Source: Arthrobacter sp. Leaf137 (GTDB lineage Bacteria; Actinomycetota; Actinomycetes; Actinomycetales; Micrococcaceae). From it: a stretch of 64,000 nucleotides of DNA. Below are positions 7,607 to 15,196 of this stretch, piece after piece. Position 1 is the first letter of the stretch. Each line of letters starts with the position of its first letter. A model generated the notes under the pieces. That model did not search any database and had not been told where the DNA came from. It saw only the letters and a program-made list of their open reading frames with translations. The DNA is taken from NCBI RefSeq assembly GCF_001423525.1, contig NZ_LMOI01000024.1, positions 248,001-312,000 on the forward strand. The letters are read 5' to 3'. A program made the position numbers and the translations under genes.

Positions 7607-9325
7607 ATGACCGAGAGCCAGATCGAAACCGAGAGCAAGCCTGACATCAAGCCCCGCAGCCGGGTGGTTACCGACGGCATCCACGCCGCACCGGCCCGCG
7701 GCATGTTCCGTGCGGTCGGCATGGGCGACGACGACTTCGCGAAGCCCCAAGTGGGCGTCGCGAGTTCGTGGAACGAAATCACTCCCTGCAACCTTTCCCT
7801 GAACCGGCTGGCCCAGGGTGCCAAGGAGGGCGTCCACGCCGGCGGCGGCTTCCCCATGCAGTTCGGCACCATCTCCGTGTCCGACGGCATCTCCATGGGC
7901 CACGAGGGCATGCACTTCTCCCTGGTTTCCCGCGAAGTCATCGCTGATTCCGTCGAGACCGTCATGCAGGCCGAGCGGATTGACGGTTCGGTGCTGCTGG
8001 CCGGCTGTGACAAGTCCCTCCCCGGCATGCTCATGGCCGCAGCACGCCTGGACCTGGCCAGCGTGTTCCTCTATGCCGGCTCCATCATGCCGGGCTGGGT
8101 GAAGCTGGAAGACGGTTCCGAAAAGGAAGTCACCCTCATTGACGCCTTCGAAGCCGTGGGTGCCTGCGCCGCGGGCAAGATGAGCATGGAAGACCTGACC
8201 CGTATTGAAAAGGCCATCTGCCCGGGCGAAGGCGCCTGCGGCGGCATGTACACGGCCAACACCATGGCCTGTATCGGTGAGGCCATGGGCATGTCCCTGC
8301 CCGGCTCCGCCGCCCCGCCCTCGGCAGACCGCCGTCGTGATGAATTCGCCCGCAAGTCCGGCGAAGCGGTGGTCAACCTGCTCCGCCTGGGCATCACCGC
8401 CCGCGACATCATGACCAAGAAGGCCTTCGAAAACGCCATCGCCGTCACCATGGCGTTCGGCGGGTCCACCAACGCGGTCCTGCACCTGCTGGCCATCGCC
8501 CGCGAAGCCGAGGTTGAGCTGACCCTCGACGACTTCAACCGCATCGGCGACAGGATTCCGCACCTTGGCGACCTCAAACCGTTCGGCCGTTACGTCATGA
8601 CCGACGTCGACAAGATCGGCGGCGTTCCCGTCATCATGAAAGCACTGCTGGACGCCGGCCTGCTGCATGGCGACTGCCTCACCGTCACCGGCAAAACCGT
8701 GGCAGAGAATCTCGCCGCGATCAACCCGCCGGACGTTGACGGCAAGATCCTGCGCGCGCTGGACAACCCGATCCACAAGACCGGCGGCATCACCATCCTG
8801 CATGGCAGCATGGCTCCGGAAGGCGCCGTGGTCAAGAGTGCAGGCTTCGACGCCGACGTCTTCGAAGGGACCGCCCGCGTGTTCGACCGCGAGCAGGGTG
8901 CCCTGCAGGCGCTGGACAAGGGCGAAATCCATGCCGGCGACGTCGTGGTCATCCGCTACGAGGGCCCCAAGGGCGGCCCGGGTATGCGGGAGATGCTCGC
9001 CATCACCGGCGCCATCAAGGGTGCGGGGCTGGGCAAGGACGTCCTGCTGCTGACAGACGGCAGGTTCTCCGGCGGTACTACCGGATTGTGCATCGGCCAC
9101 GTCGCGCCGGAAGCGGTCGACGGCGGTCCTATCGCCTTTGTCAGGGACGGTGACCGGATCCGCGTGGACATCGCAGCGCGCAGCTTCGACCTGCTGGTGG
9201 ATGACGCTGACCTTGAAGCCCGCAAGGCTGGCTGGGAGCCGCTGCCGGCCCGCTACACCAAGGGCGTCCTGGCCAAGTACGCCAAACTGGTGCACAGCGC
9301 CAGCACTGGTGCGTACTGCGGCTGA
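7607..9325 (+). CDS. ilvD: Dihydroxy-acid dehydratase
   Basis: IlvD (572 residues) dehydrates 2,3-dihydroxy-isovalerate and 2,3-dihydroxy-3-methylvalerate to the 2-oxo acids that are precursors of valine/leucine and isoleucine. Iron-sulfur ligand motifs are present: LAGCDKSLPGM and GEGACGGMYTANTM, the latter also holding the second conserved Cys. PGSAAPPSADRRRDEFARKSG-type sequence, GPKGGPGMREM and TDGRFSGGTTGLCIGHV are family signatures, and the length is normal. The open frame extends 48 codons upstream, but the conserved family sequence begins near residue 20, and a -10-like TAGACT lies 7 nt before this ATG. It precedes the ilvB attenuator region, so it is probably a separate transcription unit from ilvBNC. 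Confidence 0.97.
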   Translation: MTESQIETESKPDIKPRSRVVTDGIHAAPARGMFRAVGMGDDDFAKPQVGVASSWNEITPCNLSLNRLAQGAKEGVHAGGGFPMQFGTISVSDGISMGHEGMHFSLVSREVIADSVETVMQAERIDGSVLLAGCDKSLPGMLMAAARLDLASVFLYAGSIMPGWVKLEDGSEKEVTLIDAFEAVGACAAGKMSMEDLTRIEKAICPGEGACGGMYTANTMACIGEAMGMSLPGSAAPPSADRRRDEFARKSGEAVVNLLRLGITARDIMTKKAFENAIAVTMAFGGSTNAVLHLLAIAREAEVELTLDDFNRIGDRIPHLGDLKPFGRYVMTDVDKIGGVPVIMKALLDAGLLHGDCLTVTGKTVAENLAAINPPDVDGKILRALDNPIHKTGGITILHGSMAPEGAVVKSAGFDADVFEGTARVFDREQGALQALDKGEIHAGDVVVIRYEGPKGGPGMREMLAITGAIKGAGLGKDVLLLTDGRFSGGTTGLCIGHVAPEAVDGGPIAFVRDGDRIRVDIAARSFDLLVDDADLEARKAGWEPLPARYTKGVLAKYAKLVHSASTGAYCG

Positions 9326-9434
9326 CCGGCTCCGGCAGCCCAACCGCGCCGTCCGCGGTTGAGCTGAGGCCACACGCACCCTGACCGCTGGCGAGGTTGG
9401 GGTGCGGGTGGCGAAACCTTTGGTCCCCATGCCA

Positions 9435-9440
9435 TATGAT
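9435..9440 (+). promoter_or_regulatory. Possible -10 element for the ilvB leader transcript
   Basis: TATGAT lies about 84 nt upstream of the leader peptide start. No clear -35 is seen at the usual spacing. A TTGACA also occurs at 9489-9494 but lacks a good partner -10. Which one is used cannot be settled from sequence. Confidence 0.35.
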
Positions 9441-9523
9441 CAAGGGGTGGACATTGGAGTCCACATGGTGAGATGGGATTGTCCCGCGTTGACACCCGTC
9501 ACACCAGAGGGAAAACTGAACGC

Positions 9524-9586
9524 ATGACTTTCGTTACCAACTGCGCAGTTGCAGTCGTCGTCCTTACCAAGCGCGTGGCTCACTAG
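9524..9586 (+). CDS. ilvB leader peptide (branched-chain amino acid attenuator)
   Basis: A 20-codon ORF lies between ilvD and ilvB. It encodes 6 valines, 1 leucine, 3 threonines and 3 alanines, with the run VVVLT at residues 11-15, and it ends at TAG. AGAGGG lies 12 nt upstream as a possible ribosome site. A terminator hairpin with a T run follows 24 nt after the stop, and ilvB starts about 50 nt after that. This is the architecture of leader-peptide transcription attenuation. The ilvBNC operon of Corynebacterium glutamicum is known to be controlled in this way by a Val/Leu/Ile-rich leader. When charged Val/Leu tRNA is scarce, ribosomes would stall on the Val codons and relieve termination. 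The peptide itself is probably only regulatory. Confidence 0.85.
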   Translation: MTFVTNCAVAVVVLTKRVAH

Positions 9587-9610
9587 CCCCGGCAACGAAC
9601 TGTCACGCGC
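9571..9610 (+). promoter_or_regulatory. Leader RNA pairing upstream of the ilvB terminator
   Basis: GCGCGTG (9571-9577, within the last leader-peptide codons) can pair with CACGCGC (9604-9610), immediately before the terminator stem. A ribosome on the leader peptide would cover the first arm. This is a candidate for the mutually exclusive pairings expected in an attenuator. The exact antiterminator cannot be fixed by eye. Confidence 0.5.
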
Positions 9611-9650
9611 AAACCCCTCGAAGAGCCAGCACGGCTTGAGGGGTTTTTTT
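9611..9650 (+). terminator. Attenuator terminator before ilvB
   Basis: Arms AAACCCCTC (9611-9619) and GAGGGGTTT (9638-9646) enclose an inner AGCC/GGCT stem, and the hairpin ends in a run of T. It lies between the leader peptide and ilvB. Confidence 0.9.
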
Positions 9651-9698
9651 ATTCCCCCGCAGTTTCACCGTTATTGATGATCCACAAGGAAGAGTCCG

Positions 9699-11606
9699 AT
9701 GAGCAAAGGATCGCCGATCAGCCCCTCGCTGATGGCTGCCAAGTCCCCTGGAGCCCCCAAGGCTCCGGAACGTGCCGACCGGACGGCTGAGCATGCCGCC
9801 GTCGTCGCTGACCTTGCTGCTGTCTCTCCTGTCCTTGGGCCGAACAACGTTGTACCCCCAACGGTGATGACCGGCTCGCAAGCTATTGTCCGCTCGCTCG
9901 AAGAACTCGGCGTCGACGATATTTTCGGTTTGCCTGGTGGCGCGATCCTGCCCACCTACGACCCCTTGATGGCCTCCACCATGAACCACGTGCTGGTCCG
10001 TCACGAACAGGGAGCCGGCCACGCCGCGCAAGGCTACGCCATGGTGACGGGACGGGTGGGCGTGTGCATCGCCACCTCCGGCCCCGGCGCCACCAACCTC
10101 GTTACCGCCATCATGGATGCCCACATGGACTCCGTGCCCCTGGTGGCCATCACTGGCCAGGTGTCCAGCGGTGTCATTGGCACTGACGCCTTCCAGGAAG
10201 CGGACATCGTGGGCATCACCATGCCCATCACCAAGCACTCCTTCCTGGTCACCAACCCCAACGACATCCCGCATGTCATGGCGGAAGCTTTCCACCTGGC
10301 CTCCACCGGCCGTCCGGGCCCCGTCCTCGTGGACGTTGCCAAGGACGCACAGGTGGGCCAGATGACCTTCTCCTGGCCGCCCCGCATTGACCTGCCCGGA
10401 TACCGGCCTGTCACCCGCGGCCACAACAAGCAGGTACGCGAGGCGGCAAAGCTCATCGCGGCGGCCACCAAGCCGGTCCTCTACGTTGGCGGCGGTGTGG
10501 TCAAGGCCCACGCCAGCGCCGAGCTGCGGGCGCTGGCCGAAGCCACCGGTGCGCCGGTGGTGACCACCCTGATGGCCAAGGGTGCGTTCCCGGACTCGCA
10601 CCCGCAGCACGTCGGCATGCCCGGCATGCACGGCACTGTCTCGGCGGTGACCGCCCTGCAGCAGTCGGACCTGCTGATCACTTTGGGCGCCCGCTTTGAT
10701 GACCGCGTCACCGGTGTCCTCAAGACGTTTGCGCCGCACGCCAAAGTGATCCATGCAGACATCGACCCCGCGGAAATCTCCAAGAACCGCACCGCGGACG
10801 TTCCGATCGTGGGCTCGGTCAAGGAGATCATTCCCGAATTGACCGAGGCCGTGCGGGCCCAGTTCGAGGCCGCCGGAACCCCGGACCTCACCACCTGGTG
10901 GGCTTTCCTGAACAACCTCAAGGAAACCTACCCGCTGGGCTTTACCGAACCCGAGGACGGGCTCACCGCACCGCAGAAGGTCATCGAACGCATCGGCGCC
11001 CTCACGGGCCCCGAAGGCATCTACGTGGCGGGCGTGGGCCAGCACCAGATGTGGGCCGCGCAGTTCATCAAGTACGAGCGCCCGCACGCCTGGCTGAACT
11101 CGGGCGGCGCCGGAACCATGGGCTACGCCGTGCCGGCAGCCATGGGCGCCAAGGTGGGGGAGCCGGACCGCGTGGTCTGGGCCATCGACGGCGACGGCTG
11201 CTTCCAGATGACCAACCAGGAACTGGCCACCTGCGCCATCAACAAGATCCCCATCAAGGTTGCCGTCATCAACAACTCCTCGCTGGGCATGGTGCGGCAG
11301 TGGCAGACCCTCTTCTACGAAGGCCGATACTCCAACACCGACCTCAACACCGGCCACGACACCGTCCGTATCCCGGACTTCGTCAAGCTGGGGGAGGCCT
11401 ACGGCTGCGCTTCCTTCCGCTGCGAACGCGACGAGGACATCGACGCCACCATCCAGAAGGCCCTCGAAATCAACGACCGCCCCGTGGTGATCGACTTCGT
11501 GGTGAGCCCCAACTCAATGGTGTGGCCGATGGTGCCCGCCGGCGTGAGCAACGACCAGATCCAGGTTGCCCGCAACATGACCCCGGACTGGGAAGAGGAA
11601 GACTGA
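9699..11606 (+). CDS. ilvB: Acetolactate synthase, large (catalytic) subunit
   Basis: IlvB (635 residues) is the thiamine-diphosphate-dependent catalytic subunit that condenses two pyruvates, or pyruvate with 2-oxobutyrate, in the first common step of Val/Leu/Ile synthesis. After an N-terminal extension of about 55 residues, the enzyme shows GLPGGAILPTYDPL, the catalytic glutamate in VRHEQGAGHAAQGYA, the FAD-region GARFDDRVTG, and the ThDP/Mg motif GDGCFQMTNQEL...INNSSLGMVRQWQ near the C-terminus. ATG has an AAGGAAGAG ribosome site about 6 nt upstream. ilvN follows after 2 nt. Expression is probably set by the Val-rich leader and terminator just upstream. Confidence 0.97.
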   Translation: MSKGSPISPSLMAAKSPGAPKAPERADRTAEHAAVVADLAAVSPVLGPNNVVPPTVMTGSQAIVRSLEELGVDDIFGLPGGAILPTYDPLMASTMNHVLVRHEQGAGHAAQGYAMVTGRVGVCIATSGPGATNLVTAIMDAHMDSVPLVAITGQVSSGVIGTDAFQEADIVGITMPITKHSFLVTNPNDIPHVMAEAFHLASTGRPGPVLVDVAKDAQVGQMTFSWPPRIDLPGYRPVTRGHNKQVREAAKLIAAATKPVLYVGGGVVKAHASAELRALAEATGAPVVTTLMAKGAFPDSHPQHVGMPGMHGTVSAVTALQQSDLLITLGARFDDRVTGVLKTFAPHAKVIHADIDPAEISKNRTADVPIVGSVKEIIPELTEAVRAQFEAAGTPDLTTWWAFLNNLKETYPLGFTEPEDGLTAPQKVIERIGALTGPEGIYVAGVGQHQMWAAQFIKYERPHAWLNSGGAGTMGYAVPAAMGAKVGEPDRVVWAIDGDGCFQMTNQELATCAINKIPIKVAVINNSSLGMVRQWQTLFYEGRYSNTDLNTGHDTVRIPDFVKLGEAYGCASFRCERDEDIDATIQKALEINDRPVVIDFVVSPNSMVWPMVPAGVSNDQIQVARNMTPDWEEED

Positions 11607-11608
11607 CC

Positions 11609-12121
11609 ATGAGCCGCCATACACTTTCCGTCCTGGTTGAAGACAAACCCGGCGTCCTCACCCGCGTGGCAAGCCTCTTTGCCCGCCGGGCCTTCAACAT
11701 CAACTCCCTGGCCGTTGGCCCCACCGAAGTCACGGGCATTTCCCGGATGACAGTGGTGGTCGACGCCGATGGTGAGCTCATCGAGCAGGTCACCAAGCAG
11801 CTCAACAAGCTGGTGAACGTGATCAAGATCGTTGAACTGACCTCCGAATCTTCCGTACAGCGCGACCACATCCTGGTCAAAGTACGTGCGGATGCCGCAA
11901 CACGCCTGCAGGTGACCCAGGCTGCAGACCTGTTCCGCGCCTCGGTGGTCGACGTGTCCACAGACTCCGTCGTCATCGAGGCCACCGGCCATCCCGAAAA
12001 GCTCACGGCACTGCTGTCAGTGCTGGAGCCCTTCGGCATCCGCGAAATTGTGCAGTCCGGCACCCTGGCCGTTGGACGGGGATCCCGCTCCATGAGTGAC
12101 CGGGCACTGCGCTCCGCCTAG
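11609..12121 (+). CDS. ilvN: Acetolactate synthase, small (regulatory) subunit
   Basis: IlvN (170 residues) binds IlvB, raises its activity and confers feedback inhibition by valine. An N-terminal ACT domain is clear (TLSVLVEDKPGVLTRVASLF, then RRAFNINSLAVGPTE). A second ACT-like ALS_ss_C domain covers about residues 85-160, with VDVSTDSVVIEATG. ATG follows the ilvB stop by 2 nt, with GGAAGAGGAA as ribosome site, so the two subunits are translationally coupled. Length is normal for the family. Confidence 0.96.
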   Translation: MSRHTLSVLVEDKPGVLTRVASLFARRAFNINSLAVGPTEVTGISRMTVVVDADGELIEQVTKQLNKLVNVIKIVELTSESSVQRDHILVKVRADAATRLQVTQAADLFRASVVDVSTDSVVIEATGHPEKLTALLSVLEPFGIREIVQSGTLAVGRGSRSMSDRALRSA

Positions 12122-12206
12122 GCAGTACGCCACGGCGGGACGTTTGCCCGTAACCGCAGCACCGCAAGACCACCATGTACAAAACCACTCAAGAGGAGTT
12201 ACGCAA

Positions 12207-13232
12207 GTGACTGAAATGTTCTACGACGACGACGCCGACCTGTCGATCATCCAGGGCCGCAAAGTTGCCATCGTTGGCTACGGCTCGCAGGGCCACGCCC
12301 ACGCACTGAACCTTCGCGATTCCGGCGTCGAGGTTGTCATCGCCCTGAAGGACGGCTCCAAGTCAGCCGCCAAGGCCGAGGACGCCGGCTTCACGGTCAA
12401 GAACGTTGCCGACGCCGCCGAATGGGCCGACGTCATCATGATCCTGGCGCCGGACCAGTACCAGCGCTCGATCTACAACGACTCCATCAAGGACAAGCTG
12501 ACCCCCGGCAAGGCACTGGCCTTCGCCCACGGCTTCAACATCCGCTTCGGCTACATCCAGGCGCCCGAGGGCGTTGACGTCATCCTGGTTGCCCCGAAGG
12601 CTCCCGGCCACACCGTGCGCCGCGAATTCGAAGCCGGCCGCGGCATCCCCGACATCATCGCCGTGGAGCAGGACGCTTCCGGCTCCGCCTGGGACCTGGC
12701 GAAGTCCTACGCCAAGGCCATCGGCGGCACCCGCGCCGGCGTCATCAAGACCACCTTCACCGAAGAGACCGAAACGGACCTCTTCGGCGAGCAGTCCGTC
12801 CTGTGCGGCGGCGTGTCCCAGCTGATCCAGTACGGCTTCGAAACCCTGACCGAAGCCGGCTACCAGCCGCAGATCGCCTACTTCGAGGTGCTGCACGAGC
12901 TCAAGCTCATCGTGGACCTCATGTGGGAAGGCGGCATCGCCAAGCAGCGCTGGAGCGTCTCCGACACCGCGGAATACGGCGACTACGTCTCCGGCCCGCG
13001 CGTCATCACCCCCGAGGTGAAGGAGAACATGAAGGCAGTCCTGGCTGACATCCAGTCCGGCGCCTTTGCCAAGCGGTTCATCGAGGACCAGGACAACGGC
13101 GGCGTTGAGTTCAAGGAACTGCGTGCCAAGGCAGAGCAGCACCCCATCGAAGAGGTTGGCCGCGAACTGCGCTCCCTCTTCTCCTGGCAGCAGCAGGACG
13201 CGGACTACGTCGAAGGTTCCGCAGCCCGCTAA
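12207..13232 (+). CDS. ilvC: Ketol-acid reductoisomerase (class I)
   Basis: IlvC (341 residues) converts 2-acetolactate or 2-aceto-2-hydroxybutyrate to the dihydroxy acids with NADPH and Mg2+. The Rossmann fingerprint VGYGSQGHAHALNLRDSG is near residue 25. The knotted C-terminal domain carries metal ligands in the TDLFGEQSVLCGG region and in the ELKLIVDLMWEGG helix. The short length identifies a class I enzyme. The GTG start was chosen because AAGAGGAG lies 8 nt before it and the family begins with MTEMFYDDD-like sequence. It is the third gene of ilvBNC, 85 nt after ilvN, and is followed by a strong terminator. Confidence 0.97.
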   Translation: MTEMFYDDDADLSIIQGRKVAIVGYGSQGHAHALNLRDSGVEVVIALKDGSKSAAKAEDAGFTVKNVADAAEWADVIMILAPDQYQRSIYNDSIKDKLTPGKALAFAHGFNIRFGYIQAPEGVDVILVAPKAPGHTVRREFEAGRGIPDIIAVEQDASGSAWDLAKSYAKAIGGTRAGVIKTTFTEETETDLFGEQSVLCGGVSQLIQYGFETLTEAGYQPQIAYFEVLHELKLIVDLMWEGGIAKQRWSVSDTAEYGDYVSGPRVITPEVKENMKAVLADIQSGAFAKRFIEDQDNGGVEFKELRAKAEQHPIEEVGRELRSLFSWQQQDADYVEGSAAR

Positions 13233-13286
13233 GGCCACCGCGCGCCGCCAGGCGAACGCGCGACAGCCAGCTAAAGTGCCGCGATG

Positions 13287-13325
13287 AGGCCGGGTTCACA
13301 CTTAACAATGTGAGCCCGGCCTTTC
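13287..13325 (+). terminator. Intrinsic terminator of ilvBNC
   Basis: AGGCCGGG...TCACA pairs with TGTGA...CCCGGCCT around an 8-nt loop, followed by TTT. It lies 55 nt after the ilvC stop and before serA. Confidence 0.88.
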
Positions 13326-13333
13326 CGTCGGCC

Positions 13334-13339
13334 TAGACT
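13334..13339 (+). promoter_or_regulatory. Possible -10 element for serA
   Basis: TAGACT lies about 38 nt upstream of the serA GTG and directly after the ilvC terminator. It suggests serA has its own promoter with a short leader carrying the AGAGGAT ribosome site. Confidence 0.4.
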
Positions 13340-13377
13340 TGTTCCCATCCCCAGGACTGCAACGCAGAGGATCAGCC

Positions 13378-14967
13378 GTGTCAAAACCCGTAGTACTGCT
13401 CGCCGAAGAACTTTCTCCCGCTACCGTCGAGGCCCTTGGCCCGGACTTTGAGATCCGCCAGGCCGACGGCGCTGACCGTTCCCAGCTGCTCTCGGCGATT
13501 GGCGATGTTGACGCCATCCTGGTCCGTTCCGCAACGCAGGTGGATGCCGAAGCCATCGCAGCGGCGAAGAACCTCAAGGTCATCGCCCGCGCCGGAGTGG
13601 GGCTCGACAACGTGGACATCAAAGCCGCCACCCAGGCCGGCGTCATGGTGGTCAATGCCCCCACGTCCAACATCGTCTCCGCGGCCGAACTCACGGTGGG
13701 CCACATCCTCAGCCTTGCCCGCCACATCCCGCAGGCCAGCGCCGCCCTCAAGGACGGCGAATGGAAGCGGTCCAAGTACACCGGTATCGAGCTCTTCGAA
13801 AAGAAGATCGGCATCATCGGCCTCGGCCGCATCGGCGCCCTCGTGGCAGCCCGCCTGAAGGGCTTCGACACCAAGATCCTTGCGTACGACCCCTACATCA
13901 CCTCGGCCCGCGCAGCCCAGCTCGGCGTCCAGCTGGTCACCCTGGACGAGCTGCTCGCCCAGTCCGACTTCATCACCATCCACATGCCGAAGACCCCGGA
14001 AACCGTGGGCATGCTCGGAGCGGATGCCTTCAAGAAGATGAAGAACACCGCCTACGTCATCAACGTCGCCCGCGGCGGCCTGGTGGACGAAGAGGCCCTG
14101 TTCACGGCCCTGCAGGACGGCGACATCGCCGGTGCCGGCGTCGACGTCTTCTCCAAGGAGCCGAGCACGGACCTTCCGTTCTTCAAGCTCGACAACGTCG
14201 TGGTCACCCCGCACCTTGGGGCTTCCACCGATGAGGCCCAGGAAAAGGCCGGCGTGTCCGTTGCCAAGTCTGTCCGCCTGGCCCTGGCCGGCGAACTGGT
14301 TCCGGATGCAGTCAACGTGGCCGGCGGTGTCATCGCCCCCGACGTGCGCCCCGGCATCCCGCTCATCGAGAAGCTGGGCCGCATCTTCACGGCACTGACC
14401 CACGACTCGCTGACGCAGTTCGACATTGAGGTTGCCGGCGAAATCTCCTCGCTGGACGTCAAGGTCCTGGAACTGGCTGCATTGAAGGGTATTTTCGCCG
14501 ACGTTGTCACCGAGCAGGTTTCCTACGTCAACGCCCCGGTGATTGCCGAACAGCGCGGCATCAACGTCCGCCTGATCACCACCCCGGATACCGAGTCCTA
14601 CCGCAACGTACTGACCCTGCGCGGCGCCCTGAGCGATGGCAGCCAGATCTCCGTGGCCGGCACCCTGACCGGTCCCAAGCAGGTCCAGAAGCTGGTGGGC
14701 ATCAACGGCTTCGAGGTGGAAATCCCCATCAGCGAACACCTCGTGGTGGTGGCTTACGCCGACCGTCCCGGCGTCATCGGCACCATCGGCCACATCCTGG
14801 GCATGAACAACATCAACATCGCCGGCATGCAGGTGGCCCGCCACGACGAAGGCGGACAGGTGCTGGCGCTGCTGACCATCGACAGCTCTGTGCCGCAGCA
14901 GGTCCTGGACGCCATCAAGGCCGGCATCGGCGCCGAGATGGTCCGCGAAGTGGACCTGGAAGACTAA
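13378..14967 (+). CDS. serA: D-3-phosphoglycerate dehydrogenase
   Basis: SerA (529 residues) oxidises 3-phosphoglycerate with NAD+ in the first step of serine synthesis. It is the long form: catalytic and NAD-binding domains (GIIGLGRIGALVAARLKG, about residues 143-160; catalytic Arg in VINVARGGLVDEEAL; catalytic His in VVTPHLGASTDEAQ), an intervening ASB domain (about 320-450), and a C-terminal ACT domain (VVVAYADRPGVIGTIGHIL) that senses serine in relatives. The GTG start has AGAGGAT 7 nt upstream. It is separated from ilvC by a terminator, so adjacency to the ilv operon probably does not mean co-transcription. Confidence 0.97.
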   Translation: MSKPVVLLAEELSPATVEALGPDFEIRQADGADRSQLLSAIGDVDAILVRSATQVDAEAIAAAKNLKVIARAGVGLDNVDIKAATQAGVMVVNAPTSNIVSAAELTVGHILSLARHIPQASAALKDGEWKRSKYTGIELFEKKIGIIGLGRIGALVAARLKGFDTKILAYDPYITSARAAQLGVQLVTLDELLAQSDFITIHMPKTPETVGMLGADAFKKMKNTAYVINVARGGLVDEEALFTALQDGDIAGAGVDVFSKEPSTDLPFFKLDNVVVTPHLGASTDEAQEKAGVSVAKSVRLALAGELVPDAVNVAGGVIAPDVRPGIPLIEKLGRIFTALTHDSLTQFDIEVAGEISSLDVKVLELAALKGIFADVVTEQVSYVNAPVIAEQRGINVRLITTPDTESYRNVLTLRGALSDGSQISVAGTLTGPKQVQKLVGINGFEVEIPISEHLVVVAYADRPGVIGTIGHILGMNNINIAGMQVARHDEGGQVLALLTIDSSVPQQVLDAIKAGIGAEMVREVDLED

Positions 14968-15040
14968 CCAGTCCGCCCGGCCGCACGAAACGCCGAACGA
15001 CACGTCTCCGCTCGGCGCGTCCCGGCGCGGCCACGTATGA

Positions 15041-15108
15041 TTGGCCGGTCTGCTTAATATGGCCTGGTCCCGTTTCGGGACCGGTCCGGCAGGCCGGCCA
15101 ATACTTTT
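15041..15108 (+). terminator. Long branched hairpin with trailing T run between serA and the ABC permease
   Basis: Outer arms TTGGCCGG-TCTGC and GGCAGG-CCGGCCAA enclose an inner CCTGGTCCCG/CGGGACCGG hairpin, followed by ATACTTTTT. It may simply be the serA terminator. A TATGAT at 15036-15041 overlaps its start, so a structured leader for the downstream ABC genes is also possible. Confidence 0.55.
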
Positions 15109-15196
15109 TGCACATCCGTCCGTAATCGTCCATGTCCGCTGCCGCCACGTGGTCGACACGGGTGTGCGCCACGCAATCCAGGTCTCAGGGAGTTCA

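Noticed and set aside
7490..9430. 646-codon minus-strand ORF opposite ilvD
   Set aside because: The composition (His/Gly/Val/Ala/Asp-rich) is that of an antisense frame of a GC-rich gene, and the sense gene is unmistakable.
9603..11357. 584-codon minus-strand ORF opposite ilvB
   Set aside because: It is an antisense shadow with no family resemblance, and it would cover the ilvB attenuator terminator.
10898..11608. Upstream extension of the ilvN reading frame into ilvB
   Set aside because: The extension overlaps ilvB in another frame and reads as Arg/Gly-rich shadow. The ACT domain begins at the ATG at 11609.
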